Source: Actinoallomurus liliacearum (GTDB taxonomy: Bacteria > Actinomycetota > Actinomycetes > Streptosporangiales > Streptosporangiaceae). From it: a stretch of DNA of 64,000 nt. The stretch covers positions 186,001 to 250,000 of the forward strand of contig NZ_BAABHJ010000012.1 in assembly GCF_039542035.1 (NCBI RefSeq), in the 5' to 3' direction. Of the stretch, positions 34,760-44,128 are shown piece after piece. The position numbers and the translations under genes were made by a program. The notes under the pieces are model-generated. The model made no database searches. It was not told the origin of the DNA and saw only the letters and a list, made by a program, of their open reading frames with translations. Numbering within the stretch: position 1 is the stretch's first letter; each line of letters opens with the position of its first letter.

Positions 34760-35328
34760 GCGTGTTCCCCCTTCGCGATCCGCGCGTGGTGGTGGGTCTC
34801 CGCGCGGGTCTCCCGGGCTTCTCTGGCCTCCCGGTCCGCGAGCGCGCGGGCGAACCGCTTGCGCGCGCGGTGCAGCCGGATCCGTACGGCGTTGCGCGAG
34901 CAGCCGAGGACCGTCGCGATCTGTCCGGCGTCCAGGCCCTCCCAGCCGACCAGCGACAGCAGCTCGCGGTCGTCCTCGGACAGGCCGCGGAACGCGTCGG
35001 CGACCGCGCCGGACGCCTCGCGGTCCTCGATCGCCTGGACGGAGACCTCCAGATCGGCGCGCAACCGGTCGCCGAGAGCCGTGCGCCGCCTTTCCCCGCG
35101 GCGATGGTTGGCGAGGACCCGCCTCGCCACGCCGTACAGCCAGGGACGGGCCCCGTCGCCGGTGGGTACGTCGTCGAGCCGCCGCCAGGCGATCAGGAAG
35201 GTCTCGGCGAGGACGTCCGCGGCGTCGTGCCCGTTCTCGGTGCGTCGCATGACGTAGCCGAGAACGGGGTCGTGACAGGCCGCGTAGATCTCCGCGAATC
35301 TTCGCTTCCTGTGGTCGAGAGGTTCCAA
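34756..35328 (-). CDS. ECF-type RNA polymerase sigma factor
   Basis: 190 residues. Region 2 (about 12-80) includes YVMRRTENGHDAADVLAETF and LIAWRRL, with RPWLYGVARRVLANHRR at its end. Region 4 (about 110-165) is LSEDDRELLSLVGWEG followed by the helix-turn-helix QIATVLGCSRNAVRIRLHRA. The start is TTG 35328 with GAGGAGAGAGG upstream. Translationally coupled to the membrane protein downstream, a typical sigma and regulator pair. Targets unknown. Confidence 0.93.
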   Translation of the reverse strand: MEPLDHRKRRFAEIYAACHDPVLGYVMRRTENGHDAADVLAETFLIAWRRLDDVPTGDGARPWLYGVARRVLANHRRGERRRTALGDRLRADLEVSVQAIEDREASGAVADAFRGLSEDDRELLSLVGWEGLDAGQIATVLGCSRNAVRIRLHRARKRFARALADREAREARETRAETHHHARIAKGEHA

Positions 35329-35414
35329 GCCTCTCTCCTCTCGCTCGGGTACCGGCCCGCGCAGTGCGTGCGCTCACCCCGAACCTGTCCGGCCGACCCG
35401 TAACATTTCGCGGA

Positions 35415-36848
35415 ATGATCACCTATGTCCGGGCAGTTCGCCGCTCCTGGGCGGAACCTCGCCGGGATCCGTACTGGCTCGCGGGCGCCTTCCTCGTCGC
35501 GTACGCGGCGTTGTCGCTCGCGCGGTATCGCCGCATGGCGACGCTGTCCTGGGACCTGGGGATCTTCGAGCAGGCCGTCCGCGGCTACGCGCACCTGCGC
35601 GCCCCGATCGTGGACATCAAGGGCCCCGGCGCGAACATCCTCGGCGATCACTTCAGCCCGATCATCGCGCTGCTCGCACCGCTCTACCGGATCTTCCCGA
35701 CGCCGGTCACCCTGCTCGTCGTCCAGGCGGCGCTGTTCGCGTCCGCCGCCATCCCGATCACCCGGGTCGCGGCGCGCCTTCTCGGGCGCGGGCGGGGCCT
35801 GGCGATCGGCGTCGCCTACGGGCTGTCCTGGGGCGTCCAGCGCGCGATCGAGTTCGACTTCCACGAGATCGCGTTCGCCATGCCGCTGCTCGCCCTGTCG
35901 CTGGAGGCGATCCTGCGCGGGCGGTGGTGGGCGGCGATGGCGTGGGCGCTCCCGCTCGTCCTCGTCAAGGAGGACATGGGGCTGACGGCCGCGGCGGTCG
36001 GCCTCGTCGTCGCCCTGCGGGCGCGGCGGAACCCCGCCGCCTCCCGGGTCCTCCCGTGCGCGGTCGCGCTCGTCGCGTTCGGGGTGGCGTGCACCGTCCT
36101 CGCCCTCCTGGTGATGATCCCGGCGTTCAACCACGGCGGCGACTACGGGTACTGGCAGAAGCTGACCGGCCATGGCGTGTCCGGGGCCCGCCACGTGCCG
36201 CCCGGCATCGCGGTCCGCACCGTGCTGTGGATCCTGGTGCCCACCAGCGGCCTGTACGCGCTGCGGTCCCCGCTCCTCCTCGTCGCGGTGCCGACGATCG
36301 GCTGGCGCCTGGCCTCGCAGGACGCCCACTACTGGGGTCTGGACTGGCACTACAGCGCCGTGCTGATGCCGGTCGCCCTCCTGGCGCTCGTGGACGCGGT
36401 CGCGCGGACCCGGGCCCGTACGGACGGGCCGCGCTGGGCACGGGAGTACGCGTCCCGGCTCCCGGCCGCGGTGGCGGTCGCCGCCCTCGCGCTCACGACG
36501 ACCCTTCCGCTGGGGACGCTCCTGCACTGGGGGACGTACCGGGTCGACGCCCGGACCGTCGCCGTGAAGAGGCTGCTCCGGAAGATCCCGGACGGCGCGA
36601 CCGTCGAGAGCGACGTTCTGCCGATCAGCCGGTTGACCCGGCGCACGACGGTCTACTGGATCGGCGCCGCCAAGGGCGTCACCCCGGACTACATCACGTT
36701 CCGGCTGCGGTCGCCGGACGACGGGGATCCGCTCGACCTCTCCCACCACCTCCATCCCAACGCGAACTACGACGAGGTCGCCCGGGCCGGCGGCTACATC
36801 CTCCTGGCCCGAGACAAGGAGGGCCCGGTCGCCTGGAGAGGGTCCTGA
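35415..36848 (+). CDS. DUF2079 polytopic membrane protein
   Basis: About 477 residues with roughly ten membrane helices. The family signature is near the N terminus: MATLSWDLGIFEQAVRGYAH and GDHFSPIIALLAPLYRIFPT, then VKEDMGLTAAAVGLVV. DUF2079 proteins resemble GT-C-type membrane glycosyltransferases, but no reaction is established. I chose ATG 35415 (MITYVRAVRRSW); an upstream GTG-type start at 35364 lacks a ribosome-binding site. Divergent from the sigma gene, 86 bp apart. Confidence 0.85.
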   Translation: MITYVRAVRRSWAEPRRDPYWLAGAFLVAYAALSLARYRRMATLSWDLGIFEQAVRGYAHLRAPIVDIKGPGANILGDHFSPIIALLAPLYRIFPTPVTLLVVQAALFASAAIPITRVAARLLGRGRGLAIGVAYGLSWGVQRAIEFDFHEIAFAMPLLALSLEAILRGRWWAAMAWALPLVLVKEDMGLTAAAVGLVVALRARRNPAASRVLPCAVALVAFGVACTVLALLVMIPAFNHGGDYGYWQKLTGHGVSGARHVPPGIAVRTVLWILVPTSGLYALRSPLLLVAVPTIGWRLASQDAHYWGLDWHYSAVLMPVALLALVDAVARTRARTDGPRWAREYASRLPAAVAVAALALTTTLPLGTLLHWGTYRVDARTVAVKRLLRKIPDGATVESDVLPISRLTRRTTVYWIGAAKGVTPDYITFRLRSPDDGDPLDLSHHLHPNANYDEVARAGGYILLARDKEGPVAWRGS

Positions 36849-36926
36849 AACGCCGGACGAGGTGCCGGACACCCAGGGAACGAAGGCCGCCGGCTCGTGG
36901 CGGTCCCGTCCCTCGAAGGAGATCCC

Positions 36927-38570
36927 TTGGCACTCGTCAGAGCCGCCCTGGCCCTCGGAGCCATGGCCGCCCTCACCGCCGCCCCGGTCCAAACGGCCCA
37001 CGCCGCACCGCGACCGGCGACGTCCACGCCGGCGGGCAAGGCGCGCGACCTCAAGAGCCCGATCGTCGCCGGAAAGCCGATGCGCAAGCCGGTCCCGCTG
37101 GGCAGCCGGAGGTTCGCGGGGCCGACCGCCACCGTGAAGGTCGACCTGCTGGACCGTAAGGGCGCCGCGCCGTCGACGGACGACGCGCCCTTCGTGGCCT
37201 TCATGGCGCTCGGCGGTGGTGACTCGTACTCGGCGACGCCGGTCGACGGGCACGTCGAGGGAACCCTCCCCACGGGCGACTACGCGGTCTACACGCGCGT
37301 CCAGACGGCCGGGGACACCGGCGGCACGTCGACCACCCTCGTCTACCTGTCGAAGGTCTCCGTCACCGAGGACACCTCGCTCACGCTCGACGCCCGGAAG
37401 GGCCGGCCCGTCACGGCGTCCTCGGACCGCGCCGACGCGCGGATGACGAACCTCACCGTCCAGTTGACCCAGAACCTCGGAGACGGGCCGGAGACGGTCG
37501 CGCTGGACGGAGGCACGAACTTCTACATCACCCCGGCCGGAACCGACGGCGCGCTCACCTACCACCTCCAGGCGCAGCTGACCAGGAACGGCGCCGAGAC
37601 CGGCAGTCCCTACGTGTACGACCTCGCCACCTCCGCGCCCGGCATTCCCGCGAACCCGGCCCTGCGGACCCGGACGAGCGCGCTGGCGGCCGTGCGGACC
37701 CCGTACCTCGCGGAGGGCGGACCGGCCTGCGGCGGAACCCACGCGGGCGCCAACTGGGGCGGTGTCGTCTATATGCCCTGGACGGAGCTCGGCGCGCTTC
37801 CGGTCACCCGCACCGAGTACTTCACGCCGGGGGTCGACTGGCGGGTCGACGAGGACGTCACCGGCGCCGACTGCGGGTTCGCGTTCGACGACACCGACGT
37901 CAGGTACCGCACGGTGAACTTCCCGAGCGCCGGGTCGTACACGCGGGGCTGGAGCGCCGCGCCGCTCGGCCCGTCGGTCGGCAAGATCTACTGGAGCACC
38001 AACGGCCCGGGCGGGGAACCGGCGCTGATCATGTCGATGCTGTCCTCCGCCGACGCGAAGAGCCAACTCGGCCCGTACGCGCACATGACCGGCACCTCGA
38101 CCCTGCGCGACGCCGCCGGGAACGTCGTGGCCACCAGTGACGAGCCGGGTACGGCGCAGGACTGGGCCGCCCCCGCGCCGGGGAGGTACACGCTCACGAT
38201 CGACGCCGAGCGCGCCGCCCCCTGGTCCGACCTCGCCACCCGCCAGCACGACGTGTGGAACCTGACCGTGGGCACCGGCCCGCAGGTGGCGCTGCCGGCC
38301 CTGCGGTACCGCATGCCACTGGACGCGAACAGCCGGGGAGCGGCGGGCGCCGACCAGTCGGTCAGCGTGGTGCCGGACGGCACCGACGGGACGCCGACGC
38401 TGCGCGTCTCCTACGACGACGGCGCGACCTGGAGCGACGTCGCGCTGCACACGGACGGTTCGGTCTGGACCGGCGTCGTTCACAACCCGTCGTCCGGCTA
38501 CGTGTCGCTGCGCGGCGCCGTCGCCGGCGTGGTCGACCAGACGCTGATCCGCGCGTACGGCGTCCGCTGA
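36927..38570 (+). CDS. Secreted protein of unknown function
   Basis: 547 residues from TTG 36927, which has AAGGAG six bases upstream. The first residues (MALVRAALALGAMAALTAAP) form a signal peptide with a site after QTAHA. The mature protein is beta-rich, full of Thr, Gly and Asp, with two Cys near 250 (GPACGG) and 310 (GADCGF). It resembles the non-catalytic beta domains attached to actinomycete S8 proteases, but no protease triad is present. The end (SSGYVSLRGAVAGVVDQTLI) also fits such a domain. Downstream of DUF2079 and upstream of a cell-wall amidase. Confidence 0.75.
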   Translation: MALVRAALALGAMAALTAAPVQTAHAAPRPATSTPAGKARDLKSPIVAGKPMRKPVPLGSRRFAGPTATVKVDLLDRKGAAPSTDDAPFVAFMALGGGDSYSATPVDGHVEGTLPTGDYAVYTRVQTAGDTGGTSTTLVYLSKVSVTEDTSLTLDARKGRPVTASSDRADARMTNLTVQLTQNLGDGPETVALDGGTNFYITPAGTDGALTYHLQAQLTRNGAETGSPYVYDLATSAPGIPANPALRTRTSALAAVRTPYLAEGGPACGGTHAGANWGGVVYMPWTELGALPVTRTEYFTPGVDWRVDEDVTGADCGFAFDDTDVRYRTVNFPSAGSYTRGWSAAPLGPSVGKIYWSTNGPGGEPALIMSMLSSADAKSQLGPYAHMTGTSTLRDAAGNVVATSDEPGTAQDWAAPAPGRYTLTIDAERAAPWSDLATRQHDVWNLTVGTGPQVALPALRYRMPLDANSRGAAGADQSVSVVPDGTDGTPTLRVSYDDGATWSDVALHTDGSVWTGVVHNPSSGYVSLRGAVAGVVDQTLIRAYGVR

Positions 38571-38660
38571 ACAGCGACGAATTCTGACGTTTCGGTTGAC
38601 GCGGCATGACGGGCCGGAGCACTCTTCCCCGAGTCGATTTGATCTTGGGGGAAGCGTCGA

Positions 38661-40550
38661 ATGTCCAACCGACGTCGTGCGATAGGGGCGGGGGCCGCCC
38701 TGGTGGCGGCCCTCGCCGCCGGCACCGTCTATGTCCAGCAGTCCTCGTCCTCGTCATCGGCGGGTCTGCAGTCCTCGTCCTCGCAGACGCGGCAGGTGGC
38801 GTACGCCGCCGCGGCGAAGCGGTACAAGGTGCCGGAGAGCGTCCTGCTCGGCGTGTCGTACCTGGAGTCGCGCTGGGACGCCAACGACGGCCTGCCGAGC
38901 GTGAGCGGTGGGTACGGCCCGATGCACCTGACCCAGGTCGCCGCCGCCTCGGGACGCGGGGTCGAGCAGGGCGGCGGTGAGGACCTCGGCACGGCCGCCG
39001 CGCCGAAGACCGCCGCGGCCTCCTCGGATCCTCAGACCCTGCCGGAGGCGGCCAAGCTGACCGGCGTCGACGCGGCGAAGCTGCGCACCGACCCGGCCGC
39101 CAATATCGCGGGCGGGGCGGCGCTGCTGGCGAAGTACCAGCGCGACGCGCACAAGCCGCTCGGCGTCGACCCGGCGCAGTGGTACGCCGCCGTCACCCGC
39201 TACGGCGGGAGCGCCTGGTTCGCCGACGAGGTCTTCTCGGTGATCCGCTCCGGCGAGACCCGGACCACGGACGACGGCCATCGGGTCACGCTCGCCGCCG
39301 ACCCGAAGGCCGCCCCGGCGGCCTCCCAGGGCGTGAGCGCCACGGCCGCGGCCACCGACTGCCCGGCGAGCCTGAAGTGCGAGTGGATTCCGGCGCCCTA
39401 CAAGCAGCTGGACTCGAAGGACCCCAGCAAGTACGGCAACCACGAGACGGCGAACCGGCCCGCCCAGCAGAAGATCGACTACATCGTCATCCACGACACC
39501 GAGTCGTCGTACGCGTCGGCGGTGAAGTCGGTGCAGGACCCGACCTACCTGGCGTGGCACTTCACGATCCGGTCGAAGGACGGGCACGTCGCCCAGCACG
39601 TGCGGGTCAAGGACGTCCCCCGGCACGCCGGGAACTGGTACGTCAACTCGAAGTCGATCGGCATCGAGCACGAGGGCTACGTCGCCAAGGGCACGTGGTT
39701 CACCGAGGCGATGTACCGCGCCTCGGCGAAGCTGGTCGCCCACCTGGCCGCGACCTACGGCGTCCCGCTGGACCGCGGGCACATCCTCGGCCATGACAAC
39801 GTGCCCGGCCGGGCCATGAGCGCCGTCTCAGAGATGCACCAGGATCCGGGCCCGTACTGGGACTGGGCGCACTACTTCGCCCTGCTCGGCAAGCCGCTGA
39901 AGGGTGCGGCCACGCTCCAGAGCCGGGTGATGATTCTGCCGGACTATGCCAAGAACAAGTGGGCCTACACCGGCTGTGACTCCGCTCACCCCACGGCGAA
40001 GTGCCCGTCGCACGGCGGCGCGTCGATCATTCTGCGCTCCGCGCCGAGCAAGACCGCCCCGCTGGTCAAGGACGTCGGCGCGCACCCCGGAAGTGGCAAG
40101 GCGACGATGAGCGTCTACGACCACTCCGCGCGGGCGTCGACCGGCCAGATCTACGCGGTCGCCGAGAAGAAGGGGGGCTGGACGGCGATCTGGTACCTCG
40201 GGCAGAAGGCGTGGTTCTACAACTCCAAGGCCCTTCGGAGGGCCGTCGCCGCGCCGGGGCAGATCGTCACCCTGAAGAAGTCCGCGCAGATCTGGGGCAT
40301 GGCCTATCCGGCGAAGCTCTCCGTCACTCCGCCGGCGGACCGGGTCGCCGAGCCGCTGAAGTACACGGTCGCCGCTGGACAGAAGTACGCCCTCCTCGGC
40401 ACCGAGACCGGTGAGTACTTCCACTCCGTCACCTACGACAGCGCCAAGCACGTGGTGTACAAGGACGCGACGAAGTACTACGAGATCCAGTTCGGCCACC
40501 GCGCGTACTTCGTCAAGGCCGAGGACGTGACGGTCTCGACCGTCGGTTAG
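38661..40550 (+). CDS. Secreted bifunctional cell-wall hydrolase (lysozyme-like plus Amidase_2)
   Basis: 629 residues. A signal or anchor segment covers residues 8-25. Residues 45-240 look like a lytic-transglycosylase domain (VLLGVSYLESRWDAN with a candidate catalytic Glu, SGGYGPMHLTQV). Residues 270-420 are an N-acetylmuramoyl-L-alanine amidase of the PGRP/Amidase_2 type: IDYIVIHDTESS and GHILGHDNVPG supply zinc-binding His, and MHQDPGPYWDWAHYF the third ligand. The C terminus (480-629) looks like SH3-type wall binding. The ATG at 38661 follows GGGGGAA. It should remove stem peptides and perhaps cut glycan strands. Confidence 0.88.
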   Translation: MSNRRRAIGAGAALVAALAAGTVYVQQSSSSSSAGLQSSSSQTRQVAYAAAAKRYKVPESVLLGVSYLESRWDANDGLPSVSGGYGPMHLTQVAAASGRGVEQGGGEDLGTAAAPKTAAASSDPQTLPEAAKLTGVDAAKLRTDPAANIAGGAALLAKYQRDAHKPLGVDPAQWYAAVTRYGGSAWFADEVFSVIRSGETRTTDDGHRVTLAADPKAAPAASQGVSATAAATDCPASLKCEWIPAPYKQLDSKDPSKYGNHETANRPAQQKIDYIVIHDTESSYASAVKSVQDPTYLAWHFTIRSKDGHVAQHVRVKDVPRHAGNWYVNSKSIGIEHEGYVAKGTWFTEAMYRASAKLVAHLAATYGVPLDRGHILGHDNVPGRAMSAVSEMHQDPGPYWDWAHYFALLGKPLKGAATLQSRVMILPDYAKNKWAYTGCDSAHPTAKCPSHGGASIILRSAPSKTAPLVKDVGAHPGSGKATMSVYDHSARASTGQIYAVAEKKGGWTAIWYLGQKAWFYNSKALRRAVAAPGQIVTLKKSAQIWGMAYPAKLSVTPPADRVAEPLKYTVAAGQKYALLGTETGEYFHSVTYDSAKHVVYKDATKYYEIQFGHRAYFVKAEDVTVSTVG

Positions 40551-40559
40551 CTCATACTC

Positions 40560-40637
40560 ATGCGCCGGGACTCCGCGGGGTCCCGGCGCATCCGCCGCCG
40601 TACCGCCGTGACCCCCGTAGTGGGAGGTCACGGCGGT
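40560..40637. terminator. Tandem bidirectional terminator hairpins
   Basis: ATGCGCCGGGAC/GTCCCGGCGCAT (40560-40591, 12 bp, 8-base loop) is followed by ACCGCCGTGACC/GGTCACGGCGGT (40602-40637, 12 bp, 12-base loop). They separate the convergent amidase and GHL10 genes. Confidence 0.85.
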
Positions 40638-40648
40638 GCCGGGTGTCC

Positions 40649-42190
40649 TCAGGACAGATGGGCGGGCCGGGCCCTCGCCGCCGGGCTCTCGTGCCAGAGC
40701 CGGTCGAGAGCCGTCACGACGTACACGTAGTTCTTTCCGGGCTCGGCGGTCGGGTCCGTGAAGGACGTCCCGCCGGTCACGGCGATGCGTGAGGTGGCGC
40801 CGACGCCGCACCGGGCGGCGGCCGGGCCGTCGAACCGGTAGACGGCGTACCGCGCCGCGCTCGTGACAGGCCGCCAGGTCACGGCGGAGCCCGCGACGGC
40901 GGGGTGCGGCCGCTGCGGGGCGCGTCCGCCGAGCCTCGGCATCAGCGGGACCAGCGCCGGGCGCGCGTAGTGGTCGGCGACCATCCGGCTCACCGCGCCG
41001 AGCCGGTCGGCGTCCATGTCCTTGGCGCTGAAGTGGATGTCCCCGGCCACCTGCGGGTAGCCCTGGTCGAACGTCAGGTGCCGGGACAGCTCCGCCGGGT
41101 CCTGCCAGGGCGCGGCCTGTCCGGCGGCGCCCTCCCGATAGTCGGCCTGGCCGATGTAGAGCTGCACGCCGGTGCCGTCGACCTGGCGGGCCCACCAGGG
41201 GACGAGCTTGGCGTAGTCGGCGACGGCGAACCCGATGTACCAGTAGATCTGCGGGGCGAGGTAGTCGATCCACTGTTTCTTCACCCAGCCGCGGGTGTCG
41301 GCCGAGATCGCGGTGTAGGACTCCAGGCCGTTCGTGTCCGAGCCGTCGGGGTCGGAGCTCTTGTTGCGCCAGATGCCGAACGGGCTGACCCCGAACTTCA
41401 CCCACGGCTTGAGGGCGTGGATCCGGCGGTCCATCTCCTGGATCAGCAGGTCGATGTTGTGCCGCCGCCACGCTGCCTTGTCGGTGAACCCGGAGCCGTA
41501 CTTGGCGAACGTCGCATCGTCGGGGAAGTCCGCGGTGCCGCTCGGGTAGGGGTAGAAGTAGTCGTCGAAGTGGACGCCGTCGATGTCGTAGCGGCGTACC
41601 GCGTCGAGCATCGCCCGCTCCACGAAGTGGCGGACGTCGGGGATGCCGGGGTCGTAGTAGAGCTTGCCGGCGTAAGGGTGCGTCCAGTCGGGATGGCGGC
41701 GGGCCGGGTGGTCCGGTGACAGCAGGCTCGGGTCGGCCTTCATCAACACCCGGTAGGGGTTCATCCAGGCGTGGAACTCCAGGCCGCGCGCGTGCGCCTC
41801 CCGTACGAGGAAGGCGAGGGGGTCGTACCCCGGGTTCTTGCCCTGCGTGCCGGTCAGGTACTGGGACCACGGCTCGTACGGCGAGGGCCAGAACGCGTCG
41901 GCGGTCGGCCGTATCTGCACGAACACCGCGTTCAGGTGGCGGGCCACGGCGTTGTCCAGCAGGCGGACGTACTCCGCCTGCTGCCGGGCGACGGACAGGC
42001 CGGGCGCGGACGGCCAGTCGATATTGGTGACGGAGGCGATCCACACGCCCCGCAACTGGCGGTTCGCGGTGGCCGGGGCGGGGCAGGAGGTCGTGGTCCG
42101 GGCGGTGGCGGGGGTGGTCAGCGGTCCGGCGGCGAGTGCGCCGCCGAGCAGCGCGGCGGTGGTGAGAGACAGGACGCGGCGAAGGATCAT
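40649..42190 (-). CDS. Secreted GHL10 (DUF187) glycoside hydrolase, DigH-like
   Basis: 513 residues. Signal peptide with LSLTTAALLGGALAAGPL and cleavage after ATA. The barrel shows LRGVWIASVTNIDWPS, NAVFVQIRPTADAFWPSP, GLEFHAWMNPYRV and IDGVHFDDYFYPYPSG (acidic catalytic pair), all typical of GHL10. Escherichia coli DigH/YddW of this family cleaves denuded glycan strands. A C-terminal fibronectin-III-like segment follows (about 420-510). The ATG at 42190 has AGGAGAG upstream. Convergent with the amidase that would create denuded glycan. Confidence 0.88.
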   Translation of the reverse strand: MILRRVLSLTTAALLGGALAAGPLTTPATARTTTSCPAPATANRQLRGVWIASVTNIDWPSAPGLSVARQQAEYVRLLDNAVARHLNAVFVQIRPTADAFWPSPYEPWSQYLTGTQGKNPGYDPLAFLVREAHARGLEFHAWMNPYRVLMKADPSLLSPDHPARRHPDWTHPYAGKLYYDPGIPDVRHFVERAMLDAVRRYDIDGVHFDDYFYPYPSGTADFPDDATFAKYGSGFTDKAAWRRHNIDLLIQEMDRRIHALKPWVKFGVSPFGIWRNKSSDPDGSDTNGLESYTAISADTRGWVKKQWIDYLAPQIYWYIGFAVADYAKLVPWWARQVDGTGVQLYIGQADYREGAAGQAAPWQDPAELSRHLTFDQGYPQVAGDIHFSAKDMDADRLGAVSRMVADHYARPALVPLMPRLGGRAPQRPHPAVAGSAVTWRPVTSAARYAVYRFDGPAAARCGVGATSRIAVTGGTSFTDPTAEPGKNYVYVVTALDRLWHESPAARARPAHLS

Positions 42191-42285
42191 GTGGCTCTCC
42201 TCAGGCTCTGGAAGAGAACTTACGATCTTCGGCTATCTGATGTAAATCATTCACCGCGTCCTGTCTCGGCGAGTCCGCGCGCCGG

Positions 42286-43482
42286 TCAGGCCGCCAGGCG
42301 GACCTTCTCGGGCTCCACGTCCCGCTCGGTCGCCACGACCATGAAGCGGCGCGCCGGGACGAACCGGGCACTGGCCGCGATCAGCAGCGCCAGCACGACC
42401 GCGAGGCCGAGCCCGACCCGCAGCGAGGCGGCGTCCGCCAGGAAACCGATCACCACGGGTCCCAGGACGAGGCCGCCGTACCCCATCGCGCCGACCTGGC
42501 CCACCGCCGAGGCGGACCGGCCGGGCACCACCGAGCCGGCCACCGAGATCGTCGTCGGCACCACGGTGCAGACCATCAGCCCGGCCAGCCCGAACCCGAC
42601 GAGGGCGAACGGCGTCGCCGGGGCGAGGACGACGATCGAGACGGCGGCCGCCGTGCCCAGCCCCGCGTACGTCAGCATCCGGCGGGTGCCCAGCCGGGCG
42701 CGGACGCGGTCGCCGACGAGCCGGCCGCCGAGCATGGCGGCCTCGAACAGCGGGTAGGCCAGGGCGGCCACCGCCTGCGTGGCGCCGAGCTCCCGGTTGA
42801 GGAAGAGCCCGCTCCAGTCCGCGATCGTGCCCTCCATCATGAAGGCGACGAACGCCAGCGCGCCGATGAGGTAGACGACGAGCGGCAGCCGCGCGCGGCC
42901 CTGGCCGCTCGACGCGGGCGCCCGGTCGTCGATGTACGTACGGCCCAGGACGATCGTCAGGGGGAGGGCGATGATCGCCCCGCCGACGAGCGTCTCGCCG
43001 AACGACAGCCCGGCCGAGGCGCTGAAGGAGCCGATCAGGCCCCCGGAGATGCCGCCGGCGCACCATCCGGCGTGCATGCTGTTCATGACCGGCCGGCCGT
43101 AGGACCGTTCCACGGCGCTGCCCTGGGCGTTCATCCCGATGTCGGTCAGGCCGAACGTCATGCCGAACAGCGCGACGGCGACGAACAGCAGCGGCCGGGT
43201 GGGCGCCAGCCCGACCAGCGCCACGCTGACCGCCGTCAGCGGCGCGGCGACCCGCAGGACCGCGGTACTACCCAGCCGCGCCATGACGCCCCGCAGCCCC
43301 TGCATCGCGATGATCGCGCCGATCCCCCAGACGAGGATGGCCATCCCGACGTCGCCTTCCCTCATCCCGAACTTGTCCGCGAGGGCCGGCGTCCGTGACA
43401 CCCAGACTCCGCAGAGCATGCCGGCCAGGGCGAACGTCAGCACGGTGCCCAGGCGGGCCCGGACGAGGACGCGAGACGTCAT
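42286..43482 (-). CDS. MFS transporter (YbjJ-like)
   Basis: 398 residues with about 12 membrane helices. The N terminus (GMLCGVWVSRTPALADKFGM) and DIGMNAQGSAVERSYGRPVM resemble the YbjJ-like group of major-facilitator transporters. The ATG at 43482 has AGGTGA upstream. It lies 91 bp downstream of a TetR gene on the same strand, and a strong palindrome precedes that TetR gene, so both are probably controlled by it. Substrate unknown; efflux is likely given the regulator. Confidence 0.88.
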   Translation of the reverse strand: MTSRVLVRARLGTVLTFALAGMLCGVWVSRTPALADKFGMREGDVGMAILVWGIGAIIAMQGLRGVMARLGSTAVLRVAAPLTAVSVALVGLAPTRPLLFVAVALFGMTFGLTDIGMNAQGSAVERSYGRPVMNSMHAGWCAGGISGGLIGSFSASAGLSFGETLVGGAIIALPLTIVLGRTYIDDRAPASSGQGRARLPLVVYLIGALAFVAFMMEGTIADWSGLFLNRELGATQAVAALAYPLFEAAMLGGRLVGDRVRARLGTRRMLTYAGLGTAAAVSIVVLAPATPFALVGFGLAGLMVCTVVPTTISVAGSVVPGRSASAVGQVGAMGYGGLVLGPVVIGFLADAASLRVGLGLAVVLALLIAASARFVPARRFMVVATERDVEPEKVRLAA

Positions 43483-43573
43483 GATTTCACCTCTCTCTTT
43501 TTGCCGTGGTGCGCACGGAAAGGACCGGCACCCCCGATGGGCGCCGGTGTGGTCGTTCGTGGTCGGTCGGCCG

Positions 43574-44095
43574 CTAGAGCGAGCCGAGCAGCCGTTCGCG
43601 CAGCGTCTCCAACTGCGCCTCGTCATAGAGGCCGGGGTCGTGCATCACGACCTCCCAGAGCCCCTCTGCCGCCAGCCGCGCGATCTGCGCGGCGATCGGA
43701 TTCGGATCGTCGGCGGGGTCCCGGTCGTGCCAGCGGTGCATCGCCTCGCGGATCTGGGCGAGCAGGGCCGGGTCGGCCGCCGCCGCGCTGACCGTCGCCC
43801 ATCGTCGCAGCAGCCGCGACTGGTCGCGGTCCATGACGACGGCGAAGTTCGCCTCGACGAAGGCGCGGGTGTACGACCCGGGGCCGCCGGTCTCGTACGA
43901 GGCGATCAGCGCGTCGAACTCCTCGATCAGCCGCTCCACCAGCCCTCTGATCAGGGCTTCCTTGTTGGGGAAGTGGTAGAGCAGCCCGCCCTTGCTGACC
44001 TGGGCGCGCTCGGCGACCGCGGACAGCGTGAGCGCCTGGGTGCCCTGCTCGCACAGCAGGGCCTCGGCGGCATCGAGGAGGGCATCTCGTTTCAT
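43574..44095 (-). CDS. TetR-family regulator of MFS transporter
   Basis: 173 residues. The N-terminal helix-turn-helix reads LTLSAVAERAQVSKGGLLYH, then FPNKEALIRGLVERL. The C-terminal ligand domain is short and ends VMHDPGLYDEAQLETLRERL. The ATG at 44095 is preceded within 10-33 bp by a long palindrome, consistent with autoregulation. Same strand as the MFS gene. Confidence 0.92.
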   Translation of the reverse strand: MKRDALLDAAEALLCEQGTQALTLSAVAERAQVSKGGLLYHFPNKEALIRGLVERLIEEFDALIASYETGGPGSYTRAFVEANFAVVMDRDQSRLLRRWATVSAAAADPALLAQIREAMHRWHDRDPADDPNPIAAQIARLAAEGLWEVVMHDPGLYDEAQLETLRERLLGSL

Positions 44096-44104
44096 GACAG
44101 TCTT

Positions 44105-44128
44105 ACTATACCGTCCGGACGGTACAGT
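44105..44128. promoter_or_regulatory. TetR operator upstream of TetR/MFS genes
   Basis: TACCGTCCGGACGGTA (44109-44124) is a perfect 16-bp palindrome. It extends outwards to ACT and AGT after one mismatched pair (24 bp in total). It lies directly before the TetR start at 44095 and touches the stop codon of the next TetR gene. Very likely the autoregulatory site. Confidence 0.75.

Noticed and set aside
35193..38483. 1096-codon minus-strand frame
   Set aside because: Overlaps DUF2079 and the secreted protein in antisense; no recognisable domain.
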